A stretch of DNA of 42,357 nucleotides from positions 1-42,357 of the forward strand of contig WRKP01000021.1 of NCBI GenBank assembly GCA_009778035.1. Direction: 5' to 3'. This document shows positions 26,655 to 34,330 of the stretch, piece after piece (the stretch's first letter is position 1; each line of letters begins with the position of its first letter). The notes below the pieces were generated by a model. That model searched no databases. It saw only the letters and a program-made list of their open reading frames with translations, and was not told the origin of the DNA. Made by a program: the position numbers and the translations under genes. Source of the stretch: Planctomycetaceae bacterium. Its GTDB lineage: Bacteria > Planctomycetota > Planctomycetia > Pirellulales > Thermoguttaceae.

Positions 26655-29351
26655 CTATCGCCAAAGCACTACATCCCGCAGCACCGCATCGCGTTCCAAC
26701 GTCAACGTGATCGGCTCATCCGCCGAAATCTGATGTATCCGATGCTCCACCGCCAAAAGCGATGGCGTAATCTGACCATTCACCATCACGATCAAATCGT
26801 CCGGTAAAATGCCCAACGCCGCTGCCTCACTGCCAGAACGCACCGAATCAACAAACGGCGGAGTCCGACGACTGACCGACGTGATAAACAAAATGCCCCA
26901 ATCCTGAAATATCCGAATCGTGTCCTCGGGAATCATCTCCCGCTCACGCACCGTCTGTTCCGTGAAAAGACTTATACCGCCGTCCCGTTGCATCGCCTCC
27001 ACAGCTCCTTCCAAAACATATGCCGGAATCGCAAAATTGAGCCAACTATGATTTTCATTATTCCGCAATTCCTTGCCGAGCATACCGAAAAATTTACCCG
27101 AATCCGCACAAAGCAACGCTCCGCCGCACGCACCCGGATTGTTCGTCGTAACATCCACAACAATAATATCCCCCTTGTACGGCGTCTCAAAAACGCCCCG
27201 ACGAGCCGATAACTGCGTCAGTGCCGCTACCGCTCCCCGTTGCACCGTCGCCCGTTCATTGCCCTGGGCAATGTTGAAAGGATTGGAAATTGCGAAAATC
27301 GGCTGGCCAATATGCACCTTTTCCGTATGCACATTGCCCGGTTCATGCATCTCAAAATACGGCAAATCCGCACCGGAAATCTTGAGCAGGGCAATTTCAA
27401 TGACGGGATCCGCTCCGACGAGCCGAGCATCGAATCGCCGACCATTGTCCAACACGATGACAATCGGATTCGCCTGCAATGCCGATGTCAATGCCGTCAA
27501 AATATAACCATCCGGCGAAATAATGATACCGGATTGATAGCCGTGAATTCCCGCAGCCGCCGCTCCGTAGATTTTGACGACTCGTTGCAAAGCGTTGTCA
27601 ATAACGGGATTCGTTAGCCGTGTCGCCTGCGACGCGTTCGCCGGCCGAACAGCGTGCGTGTCGCGAGGCGATGCGGCAAACGGTTGCTCCAACTCAAACA
27701 CGCCGAAGAGCAGTCGGCCATACCGGACTTCCATCGTGCCTTCGCCGAAATAGATCTCGCCGGGAAAATCAAGACTGCTCGCAAACATTTCAACGAGCGG
27801 TATGGCTCCACTATCCGGGTCCACATAGAACCGAACTTCGTTACCCCGCCAACTGACCGTGCAAACGTCGTACAATTTGGACAGGTCGCCGCCAATCGGT
27901 GCGGTGCCGGTGTAGATGACATCGTCGGCCAAATCTTCCAGCGTCAAGCGGCGGAGCAGATAGAATGCCGAGAAGAGGCCGCCGCTGCCTCTCGGGGCCT
28001 GGTAATGCGTCATTGGGTCAATCGCCGACTCCGCATTCCAATCTGCACTCCAAAACCCGCCGCCCGTCGGGAGCGTGTAATGGACGCCCAAATCGTCGAT
28101 TCGGAATGAAAATGTATCCGGGCGGTCTTGCAATTTGCCGGTCAGTTCCCAGGCAGGCAACCGACCGCCGGGCGCCGGGCGGCGACCGACCTTCTGTTGC
28201 CAATTCTCCAAAACCCTTGCCAATTCCAAGCGGTTGAAGTAAAAATTGGCATATCCTCGGCGTTCCTCGTAGAATGGCCTGACGGCCTCGGGAATGTAAT
28301 GCTCTTTTTGCCCGACGGCGATTACGGGCTGGCCGTCCTCGATTCTCCGTTCGGGAGCGATGGGCGGAGCGATCATTTTTTCGGTAATTTCGATGAGTTC
28401 GTTTTCGCCGTGCAGACCGCCGAGGCGAATGAGCATCTCGTGTCGCGTTCCATCCCGGCCCCGAACGGTAACGGGCAGACGCCAATCTTTTGGGAAAATT
28501 CCGACGAGATTTTTGAGCGTGTTGGCCGAATCGACCATCCGGCCTGCAAAGCGAATAATTTGGTCGTTGTACCGCAGTCCGTTTCGATAGGCATCGGAAA
28601 TACTGAGGACATTATCAACGATGGCTCGGCCTTCGCGGTCGGTCGAAACGACGGCATTGAGCGTTGCGTGATCGACAATGCGTCCGCTTTTGAGGTCGCC
28701 GAGAAAGTATTGTACCTGGTTGCTGGACACGGCGTAGCCGATGCCGACGTTGACGCGTCCGCGTTTCTCAAAGGAGCAACGGCCTATGATTCCGATGATT
28801 TCGCCGCGGTCATTGAAAAGCGGTCCGCCGCTGTTTCCTGGATTGACAGCGGCATCGGTTTGAAGGCAGTCGGTGTATTCTAAAAATGTACCGGCTGGAA
28901 ATTGGTATCGGTTCGTCCCGGAGATGATTCCCATCGAGACGCTGGGTCGGAAATCGGTTGCCAGCATAAAGGGATTGCCGATCACGATAGCAGCATCGCC
29001 GACGATGACGGTATCGCTGTCGGCAAAGGATGCGTACGGAAAATCGGTTCGTCCGAGGAGTTTAATGAGGGCAATATCGCCGACGGGATCGAGTCCGACG
29101 ATTACGGCATCGTAGAGGTTTCCGTCGGCCATTGCGCATTTCATCGCAGGCCCGCAGGGTTGTACGACGTGAAAGTTGGTAACGGCATATCCGTCGGGCG
29201 AGATCACGACGCCGGAGCCCCCGCCCGCGTCGTCGGCTGGATTGGCCGGGAAAATGGAAACAACGGTTTGCATGGCTCGGTCGATGACATCATCGGCAAG
29301 GACTGATGGTGCCGCGAATAAGCAGGCGAGCAGCAAGAAAAATCGTCTCAT
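26655..29351 (-). CDS. Double trypsin-like protease with one dead domain (DegP/HtrA-like)
   Basis: An 898-residue exported protein. The signal peptide is MRRFFLLLACLFAAPSVLA. Protease domain 1 has an intact triad: His61 in VTNFHVV, Asp92 in DPVGDIALIKL and Ser174 in NPGNSGGPLF, followed by a PDZ-like domain (about residues 225-310). A middle region of about 280 residues has no family I recognise. A second trypsin-like domain (about residues 590-790) repeats the fold, but the triad positions are Thr622 (TALTSAL), Glu652 (DPVIEIALLKI) and Cys742 (NPGACGG), so it should be inactive. A last PDZ domain ends the protein. Residues about 387-401 are encoded by an in-frame family A repeat. The start at 29351 fits a -10 placed 7 nt upstream; 29360 is the alternative. 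Confidence 0.85.
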   Translation of the reverse strand: MRRFFLLLACLFAAPSVLADDVIDRAMQTVVSIFPANPADDAGGGSGVVISPDGYAVTNFHVVQPCGPAMKCAMADGNLYDAVIVGLDPVGDIALIKLLGRTDFPYASFADSDTVIVGDAAIVIGNPFMLATDFRPSVSMGIISGTNRYQFPAGTFLEYTDCLQTDAAVNPGNSGGPLFNDRGEIIGIIGRCSFEKRGRVNVGIGYAVSSNQVQYFLGDLKSGRIVDHATLNAVVSTDREGRAIVDNVLSISDAYRNGLRYNDQIIRFAGRMVDSANTLKNLVGIFPKDWRLPVTVRGRDGTRHEMLIRLGGLHGENELIEITEKMIAPPIAPERRIEDGQPVIAVGQKEHYIPEAVRPFYEERRGYANFYFNRLELARVLENWQQKVGRRPAPGGRLPAWELTGKLQDRPDTFSFRIDDLGVHYTLPTGGGFWSADWNAESAIDPMTHYQAPRGSGGLFSAFYLLRRLTLEDLADDVIYTGTAPIGGDLSKLYDVCTVSWRGNEVRFYVDPDSGAIPLVEMFASSLDFPGEIYFGEGTMEVRYGRLLFGVFELEQPFAASPRDTHAVRPANASQATRLTNPVIDNALQRVVKIYGAAAAGIHGYQSGIIISPDGYILTALTSALQANPIVIVLDNGRRFDARLVGADPVIEIALLKISGADLPYFEMHEPGNVHTEKVHIGQPIFAISNPFNIAQGNERATVQRGAVAALTQLSARRGVFETPYKGDIIVVDVTTNNPGACGGALLCADSGKFFGMLGKELRNNENHSWLNFAIPAYVLEGAVEAMQRDGGISLFTEQTVREREMIPEDTIRIFQDWGILFITSVSRRTPPFVDSVRSGSEAAALGILPDDLIVMVNGQITPSLLAVEHRIHQISADEPITLTLERDAVLRDVVLWR
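28150..28193 (-). repeat. Family A repeat inside the protease gene
   Basis: The plus strand reads AGGCAGGCAACCGACCGCCG followed by a duplicated GGGCG core and a mirrored end, matching the family A elements. It keeps the reading frame and encodes about 15 residues (KVGRRPAPGGRLPAW) between the first PDZ and the middle region. Confidence 0.65.
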
Positions 29352-29358
29352 AAAGCCC

Positions 29359-29364
29359 ATTATA
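29359..29364 (-). promoter_or_regulatory. -10 element of the protease gene, predicted leaderless
   Basis: TATAAT on the minus strand ends 7 nt before the ATG at 29351. The -35 region at 17-nt spacing (TTACGT) is poor and falls in a small palindrome. Confidence 0.45.
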
Positions 29365-29370
29365 GAGTGC

Positions 29371-29400
29371 ACAAGCAGGGGACGTAAGCCCCCTGCGCTG
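29371..29400. repeat. Half-sized relative of family B
   Basis: GCAGGGGACGTAAGCCCCCT and its flanks form a short hairpin with the same layout as one arm of the family B elements (G-run, ACGTAAG-like loop, C-run). It lies between the protease and ispH genes. Confidence 0.4.
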
Positions 29401-29423
29401 CACACCTGCGTTACACAATAATC

Positions 29424-30290
29424 CTACGTCAAAACGGCTCCGAATTGCCTTTGCAACAATTCCACGCAGCCCTGCACCAAACACTCCGGCGCACTGGCTC
29501 CCGCCGTGATTAACACCGTTTCGGTGCCCGAAAACTCGTGAATCGGTATTTCCTCGGCACTGTCAACGAGAAAAGAACGCACGCCCAACTTTTCCGCCTG
29601 CTCCGCCAATCGCCGCGTGTTGGAACTGGACTCGCTGCCGACTACGATCGCAATATCCGCTTTCGGACAGTGCTCCCGAATGGCATCCTGCCGACTCTGC
29701 GTCGCATCGCAGATATTCGACTGCGACGGGCCCACGATCTGCGGAAAACGCTCCTTCAATCGCTCGATTTGATGAAATGTCTCGCCAACCGCGAGCGTTG
29801 TCTGCGTCAGATAGGCCAGTTTATCATCTTTGTCAAACGAAAGAGCATTGATTTCCGCTTCGTTTTCGACGACCCAAATCGAATGGGGTGCTTCGCCGAC
29901 CACACCGACGACTTCATCGTGATTGCGATGACCGAGAAGGATGATTTTGTATCCATTTCGAGCATACTCCAGGGCACTTTGATGCACTTTATCGACGAGG
30001 GGACAGGTCGCATCAATCGTTTGGAGGGAACGTTGGGCAGCGGTTTTGCGAATATCCGGCGACACGCCGTGTGCGGAGAACATCAGCCGGGCACCTTCGG
30101 GCACTTCATCGAGGGAATCGACGAAAATGACGCCCTTGCTGCGAAATGCGTTGACAATACTGTTGTTATGGACGATTTCGTGATAGACATAAATCGGCAT
30201 ACCGAACTGCGCGATGGCATTTTCCAGCGATTGTACCGCTCGTGTTACACCGGCACAAAAACCCCGAGGCTCGATCAATAAAATCCGCAT
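29424..30290 (-). CDS. ispH: 4-Hydroxy-3-methylbut-2-enyl diphosphate reductase
   Basis: A 288-residue iron-sulfur enzyme, the last step of the MEP route to isoprenoids. The three cluster-binding cysteines are visible: Cys12 in PRGFCAGV, one in DATCPLVDKVH and one in SNICDATQSRQDA. Other motifs: YVYHEIVHN, FSAHGVSP, GHRNHDEVVGV, TQTTL and VVGSESSSNT, then ITAGASAPE. The start at 30290 begins exactly at the family N-terminus (MRILLIEPRGFC); an upstream ATG in frame at 30347 would add an unlikely extension. A -10-like TATCAT lies 6 nt upstream. Confidence 0.94.
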   Translation of the reverse strand: MRILLIEPRGFCAGVTRAVQSLENAIAQFGMPIYVYHEIVHNNSIVNAFRSKGVIFVDSLDEVPEGARLMFSAHGVSPDIRKTAAQRSLQTIDATCPLVDKVHQSALEYARNGYKIILLGHRNHDEVVGVVGEAPHSIWVVENEAEINALSFDKDDKLAYLTQTTLAVGETFHQIERLKERFPQIVGPSQSNICDATQSRQDAIREHCPKADIAIVVGSESSSNTRRLAEQAEKLGVRSFLVDSAEEIPIHEFSGTETVLITAGASAPECLVQGCVELLQRQFGAVLT

Positions 30291-30296
30291 CGCATG

Positions 30297-30302
30297 ATGA
30301 TA
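30297..30302 (-). promoter_or_regulatory. -10 element of ispH, predicted leaderless
   Basis: TATCAT on the minus strand ends 6 nt before the ATG at 30290. The best -35 at 17-nt spacing is TTTATG, a weak match. Confidence 0.35.
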
Positions 30303-30356
30303 CCCGGTTACAATGCGAACATAAAGGGGGCGATCATAAAGGGGCATGATCCAATG

Positions 30357-30884
30357 TCAATGCTCCCATTCAAGAATCATTTCCACGATAGCGTCGGGTT
30401 CCGTCATTCTTCCGGTGCCGGATTCGCCGCAACTTAAATTTCCCGATTCCGGTCCGATGAAAAACATTCCATCCGCACGCAACTGCTGCACATTCCGCTG
30501 CACTGACGGTTTGTTCCACATGACGTTATTCATTGCCGGAGCAAACAGGATCGGCTTGTCGAACGACAAAACGAGCGTGCTGACGAGATCGTCGGCAATT
30601 CCATTTGCCGCTTTGGCAAGGATATTGGCCGTTGCAGGAGCGATACAAAATAAGTCCGCCGGTCTTGCCAAGTCGATATGGGCATGGCTCATTTTGGCAT
30701 TGAACATCGAATAATACACGGGCCGACCGCTCAAGGCCTCAAATGTCTGCGGGGCGACGAGTTTCGTTGCGGACCGCGTCATGACGACGCTGACGCCGAG
30801 GCCGTGTTGCCGAAGTCGGCTGACGATGGTTGCCGACTTATACGCCGCAATCCCGCCGGTAACGCCGAGGAGTATTTCTTTCAT
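30357..30884 (-). CDS. coaC: Phosphopantothenoylcysteine decarboxylase (stand-alone)
   Basis: A 175-residue FMN-dependent decarboxylase of the HFCD flavoprotein family, acting in coenzyme A synthesis. Visible: GVTGGIAAYKS at the N-terminus, the active-site His in SHAHIDLA, APATANILAKAANGIADDL, the substrate-binding PAMNNVMW and the loop Cys in GNLSCGESGTGRM. In most bacteria this domain is fused to the synthetase CoaB; here the gene ends after the decarboxylase, so CoaB must be encoded elsewhere. It is 66 nt upstream of the ispH start on the same strand and has its own predicted promoter. Confidence 0.88.
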   Translation of the reverse strand: MKEILLGVTGGIAAYKSATIVSRLRQHGLGVSVVMTRSATKLVAPQTFEALSGRPVYYSMFNAKMSHAHIDLARPADLFCIAPATANILAKAANGIADDLVSTLVLSFDKPILFAPAMNNVMWNKPSVQRNVQQLRADGMFFIGPESGNLSCGESGTGRMTEPDAIVEMILEWEH

Positions 30885-30892
30885 AGACCGCT

Positions 30893-30920
30893 AATATAGC
30901 GTAAAAACGGGCGATTGCAA
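30893..30920 (-). promoter_or_regulatory. coaC promoter, predicted leaderless
   Basis: On the minus strand TTGCAA (30920-30915) and TATATT (30898-30893) are spaced by 16 nt; the ATG follows 8 nt later at 30884. Confidence 0.5.
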
Positions 30921-31023
30921 TTTCGCCGGACGGCTCGCTCTCATTAACAACGCCCCAGTGCAATTTGAAAACCGACCAGCACGAAAAAAGGCTGTTTTTC
31001 CCGTGCGTGCAGCGTCCAACCTC

Positions 31024-31052
31024 TTGACAGGCAGCGTATTTTCCAACATAAT
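31024..31052 (+). promoter_or_regulatory. Promoter of the cysA-like gene
   Basis: A perfect TTGACA (31024-31029), a 17-nt spacer and CATAAT (31047-31052). The ATG at 31062 follows after 9 nt, so the message would be leaderless or nearly so. Confidence 0.65.
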
Positions 31053-31061
31053 GGCCGTGTA

Positions 31062-32117
31062 ATGAGCATTGAAGTTAAGAATATCACCAAGCATTTCGGG
31101 ACGTTTACCGCACTGAACAACGTCAGCCTGCGAATTCCCGACGGCGAACTCGTCGCTCTGCTCGGGCCGTCCGGCTCCGGGAAAACAACCCTCCTGCGAA
31201 TCATTGCTGGCCTCGAAGAATTCGATCCCATAGACGGTGCCGATATTCTCTTCAAAGGCGTCAGCGTCATCGGAAACCGCGTTGCCGAACGAAGAGTCGG
31301 CTTCGTCTTTCAACACTACGCCCTATTTCGACATCAACGCGTGTTCGATAACATCGCCTTCGGCCTCCGCGTCCGCCGCGGTGCCAATCGGCTGCCCAAA
31401 GATGAAATCAAACGCCGGGTGATGGAACTCATCAGTCTCATCCAACTCGAAGGCATGGAAAACCGTTATCCCGACCAACTTTCCGGCGGTCAACGGCAAC
31501 GCGTTGCCCTCGCACGAGCCCTGGCAATTGAACCGAAGTTTTTGCTGCTCGATGAGCCGTTCGGTGCCTTGGATGCCCGAGTGCGGCAAAATCTGCGCCG
31601 CTGGCTTCGCCGTTTGCACGATGAAATTAAATTGACCAGCGTTTTCGTAACGCACGACCAGGAAGAAGCCTTGGAACTTGCCGACAGGGTCATCGTGATG
31701 AATCACGGCCTAATCGAGCAGGATGGGACGCCTTTTGAGGTCTTTCATCAGCCGAAAAATGCTTTCGTGATGGATTTTTTGGGCAGTGTCAATTTGTTTC
31801 ATAAGCGATTGGGCGTCGGCGGGATTGTGTTTGACCCGCAGCACATGGTGGGGCAGAATCCATTTTTTGTTCGTCCGCATGAGATCGACATTTTGCCGGA
31901 CAATCCCGACAATGAGGGAATTTCTGCAACGGTTCAGCGGATTCAACTGGCTGGAGCGATTGCGAAAATCGAATTGGTCGATGTCAATGAAAGGGAGATT
32001 TTCGTTGAAATGTCGCATGAAAAATATCAACAGCACCGTTTCACGATCGGCGATGCCGTGTTTGCCGTCCCGCAAAAGACGGTGCATTTCGATGCGTTGA
32101 CGGAGCCTATCGCCTGA
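31062..32117 (+). CDS. cysA: ABC transporter ATPase, sulfate/thiosulfate (CysA) type
   Basis: A 351-residue ABC ATPase. Walker A is [10 protein letters not shown]-loop FVFQHYALF, signature LSGGQRQR, Walker [12 protein letters not shown] and the switch His in [10 protein letters not shown]. The spacing, the [16 protein letters not shown] stretch and the C-terminal regulatory (TOBE-like) domain after about residue 240 ([16 protein letters not shown]) are those of CysA, the ATPase of sulfate import. No CysT, CysW or sulfate-binding protein is adjacent, so the substrate is inferred only from sequence type and could be another anion such as molybdate. Confidence 0.82.
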   Translation: MSIEVKNITKHFGTFTALNNVSLRIPDGELVALLGPSGSGKTTLLRIIAGLEEFDPIDGADILFKGVSVIGNRVAERRVGFVFQHYALFRHQRVFDNIAFGLRVRRGANRLPKDEIKRRVMELISLIQLEGMENRYPDQLSGGQRQRVALARALAIEPKFLLLDEPFGALDARVRQNLRRWLRRLHDEIKLTSVFVTHDQEEALELADRVIVMNHGLIEQDGTPFEVFHQPKNAFVMDFLGSVNLFHKRLGVGGIVFDPQHMVGQNPFFVRPHEIDILPDNPDNEGISATVQRIQLAGAIAKIELVDVNEREIFVEMSHEKYQQHRFTIGDAVFAVPQKTVHFDALTEPIA

Positions 32118-32182
32118 CCGCAGCCTGCTCGGCTGGATGCCGGAAGGACGAAAGCGGGTTCACACCCATCACGCCGTGAAGG

Positions 32183-32746
32183 CTACAACGCATTCGGCTG
32201 GGCTGGTATAATCGGCGCAAAACTCGGAGCAAAGTTGGGTGCCGGATTACTCGCCGGAACGGGAATCGAATTGGATGCCGGGGGAATGATCGAACCAACA
32301 TTGCCAGGCGGAGCGGAAACGGCCGAACTGCCGACACGCAATACGCCGTCCGCATGGGCCGTCTGGCGGTATTCCTCCGCACGGGCCACGATTTCCGCAC
32401 CAGAAACCGCAGCGGACGGCTGCAAGTCGAATTCATAATACTTATGGTCGGTCAACTTACCCGGCAATAAGACTTCGGTAACAAAATCAACGCCGGGCCA
32501 CTGAAACCAAGGGGTTGATACCGGCATCAACACGGTTTTCGTTTCGTAACCTTGCTTGACGACACGGAATTCTCTTTTGCCGTAATGGTCAAAATTGGTC
32601 GAAAACGGCGTCCGGCCGATTTCTTTTCCATCGAGCGAAACCGTTGCGCCAGGCGGATTGCTCATAATGGTCATCCTTCGCTGGACGCACCCGAAAAGGC
32701 TGGGCACAATCAATAAGACGATGAAAAAGTGCAATGTCCGGTGCAT
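32183..32746 (-). CDS. PEGA-domain lipoprotein
   Basis: A 187-residue exported lipoprotein: hydrophobic signal peptide with lipobox SLFGC (Cys at about residue 20). Residues about 28-95 form a PEGA domain, a short surface-layer-type beta domain: MSNPPGATVSLDGKEIGRTPF and REFRVVKQGYETKTV are its typical strands. A Pro/Ala/Ser-rich tail of about 50 residues ends the protein, probably a flexible wall- or membrane-spanning linker. The function is unknown. Confidence 0.8.
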   Translation of the reverse strand: MHRTLHFFIVLLIVPSLFGCVQRRMTIMSNPPGATVSLDGKEIGRTPFSTNFDHYGKREFRVVKQGYETKTVLMPVSTPWFQWPGVDFVTEVLLPGKLTDHKYYEFDLQPSAAVSGAEIVARAEEYRQTAHADGVLRVGSSAVSAPPGNVGSIIPPASNSIPVPASNPAPNFAPSFAPIIPAQPNAL

Positions 32747-32818
32747 ACCGGATGGTACAAAAATTGCGGAAAAAAATCCAGAGCAAACAAGACAAACTAA
32801 ATCTCAGTGTTTACACAG

Positions 32819-32900
32819 CACGAAAGCCGGGAGGGTAACGAATTGCCGCAACCGGATCAACGATCCATCCCTGCATTCCGTTCCAATCCCGGCTTTCGTG
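32819..32900. ncRNA. Candidate structured RNA or small element with 14-bp inverted repeat
   Basis: CACGAAAGCCGGGA (32819-32832) and its exact complement TCCCGGCTTTCGTG (32887-32900) enclose 54 nt that contain an inner hairpin, GGATC-AAC-GATCC. The nested layout predicts a closed multi-stem RNA on either strand. No protein frame fits and it is not a copy of the other repeat families in the window. It may equally be a tiny mobile element. Confidence 0.35.
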
Positions 32901-32950
32901 GTGTATCCCAAATTTTTTGCAATCACAAGACACTAACTCAAATCCACTTC

Positions 32951-33050
32951 TGCTTTGGACAAAAAATCGTCATTCCGGCGCACGCCGGAATCCAGCCGAA
33001 CGGCGCATATACCGTTTCCCTGGTTCCCGGCTTGCGCCGGGATAACGGAG
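32951..33050 (-). repeat. Family C repeat, second copy
   Basis: Near-identical to 22123-22226 in inverse orientation over about 95 bp, including the part reading TTTGTCCAAAGCA outside the palindromes. It lies in the gap downstream of acpP. Confidence 0.7.
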
Positions 33051-33092
33051 GGGAGTTCAGCCCCATTCTGACATATGCACGAACGCACCGGA

Positions 33093-33341
33093 TTACGCCG
33101 GATTACCCGAAATTTTTGCATCAATCTGCGTGATGACATCGCCGACCGTCGTGAGGTTTTGGGCCTCCGAATCGTCAATGTCGATGTTAAATTCTTCTTG
33201 AAATGCCAACAGCAACTCCGCGATTTCGAGCGAATCCGCTCCCAAATCGTTGGCGACGTCCGTCGTTTCCGTGATGGTGTCGGGTTCCCGATCAAATTGG
33301 GCTGCGATGATTTTTATGACGCGTTCTTTTGTATCTGCCAT
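33093..33341 (-). CDS. acpP: Acyl carrier protein
   Basis: An 82-residue acidic helical protein that carries acyl chains in fatty acid synthesis. GADSLEIAE holds the Ser (residue 37) that receives phosphopantetheine. The first helix (ERVIKIIAAQFD) and the FNIDIDDSEAQNLTTVGDVI region are typical. Length matches the family. It lies 123 nt downstream of fabG on the same strand but also has its own TGG-TATAAT promoter, predicting a leader of about 100 nt. Confidence 0.93.
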   Translation of the reverse strand: MADTKERVIKIIAAQFDREPDTITETTDVANDLGADSLEIAELLLAFQEEFNIDIDDSEAQNLTTVGDVITQIDAKISGNPA

Positions 33342-33444
33342 AGTGTGAATAGTTAGGTTAAGGTTGTGTGAAAATTTTCCAAAGGGCGCACGACGCGCCG
33401 CACAGGGTGCGACGGCGAACCTGCATTAACGGAAAGTTCCCCCC

Positions 33445-33450
33445 ATTATA
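33445..33450 (-). promoter_or_regulatory. Extended -10 promoter of acpP
   Basis: TATAAT on the minus strand (33450-33445) is preceded by TGG, an extended -10. It lies in the fabG-acpP gap and would start a message about 100 nt before the acpP ATG. Confidence 0.5.
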
Positions 33451-33464
33451 CCACAGATTTGGAA

Positions 33465-34217
33465 TTACATAATCATTCCCCCATCAATGGTCAAAACCTG
33501 TCCCGTAACGAAGGATGCCTCGTCGCTCGCAAAGTACAAGACCGCATTCGCAATGTCCGCGGGGCTGCCAAATCGAGCCAAGGGGATCCGGTTTTTGATT
33601 TCGGCCTTGTAGACTTCCGGCAACACGGCCGTCATATCGGTTTCGATAAAACCGGGGGCAATCGCATTGACGGTAATGTTTTTCCCGGCCAGTTCCTTCG
33701 AGACGGTTCGGGTAAAGCCGATGAGCCCGGCTTTCGATGCGGAATAATTCGCCTGGCCCTTGTTGCCGATGAGCCCGCTGATGCTCGTAATGTTGATAAT
33801 TCGGCCTGATTTTGCCCGGCGCATCGGTTTGGTACACGCCCGCGTGAAGAGAAAGGGACCCCGCAGGTTGACGCCGATGACATCGTCCCATTCGGCATCT
33901 TTCATTGCTCCGAGCGGTACGTCCCGGGTGATGCCGGCATTGTTGACGAGGATGTCGATTTTGCCGAATTTGGCCAGAACGGCTTCGATGGTTTTGTCGA
34001 CTTCCTCGGTATTGGCAACGTTGCAGGCGAAGCCTTCGACTTCGGCGGTGTGTTTTTTGATGGATTCGAGTGCTGTCTGTACGGTATTGGGACTGGTTCC
34101 GATGCAGGCGATTTTCGCACCGGACAGGGCGAGTGCTTCGCAGATTCCGAGGCCGATGCCTCGGGTCCCGCCGGTTACGACGGCGACGCGGTCTTGGAGA
34201 TTAACGGTTAAAGTCAT
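33465..34217 (-). CDS. fabG: 3-Oxoacyl-[acyl-carrier-protein] reductase
   Basis: A 250-residue short-chain dehydrogenase that reduces beta-ketoacyl-ACP with NADPH. Visible: the cofactor motif TGGTRGIGLGI, the NNAGITRD strand, the catalytic Ser in ITSISGLIGN, the YSASKAG motif (Tyr and Lys of the tetrad) and the final APGFIETDMT and VTGQVLTIDGGM. The start at 34217 gives the normal N-terminus; the frame is open 12 codons further up. A promoter (TTGCCA-17-TATACT) ends 7 nt before the ATG. Paired with acpP downstream, as in many fab clusters. Confidence 0.93.
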   Translation of the reverse strand: MTLTVNLQDRVAVVTGGTRGIGLGICEALALSGAKIACIGTSPNTVQTALESIKKHTAEVEGFACNVANTEEVDKTIEAVLAKFGKIDILVNNAGITRDVPLGAMKDAEWDDVIGVNLRGPFLFTRACTKPMRRAKSGRIINITSISGLIGNKGQANYSASKAGLIGFTRTVSKELAGKNITVNAIAPGFIETDMTAVLPEVYKAEIKNRIPLARFGSPADIANAVLYFASDEASFVTGQVLTIDGGMIM

Positions 34218-34224
34218 ACGTTTC

Positions 34225-34253
34225 AGTATATCAGAAAGTTCCCCCAATGGCAA
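34225..34253 (-). promoter_or_regulatory. fabG promoter, predicted leaderless
   Basis: TTGCCA (34253-34248) and TATACT (34230-34225) on the minus strand are spaced by exactly 17 nt; the ATG follows after 7 nt. Confidence 0.6.
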
Positions 34254-34296
34254 TCGTCAGAGCGAATCCCAGATGGGCCAGAAATCGCATCCATCA

Positions 34297-34324
34297 TTGT
34301 CTTGAGCAAACATTCTGTTAGAAT
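34297..34324 (+). promoter_or_regulatory. Promoter of the AI-2E family gene, predicted leaderless
   Basis: TTGTCT (34297-34302) and TAGAAT (34319-34324) are spaced by 16 nt; the ATG at 34331 follows after 6 nt. Confidence 0.5.
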
Positions 34325-34330
34325 CAGCGT

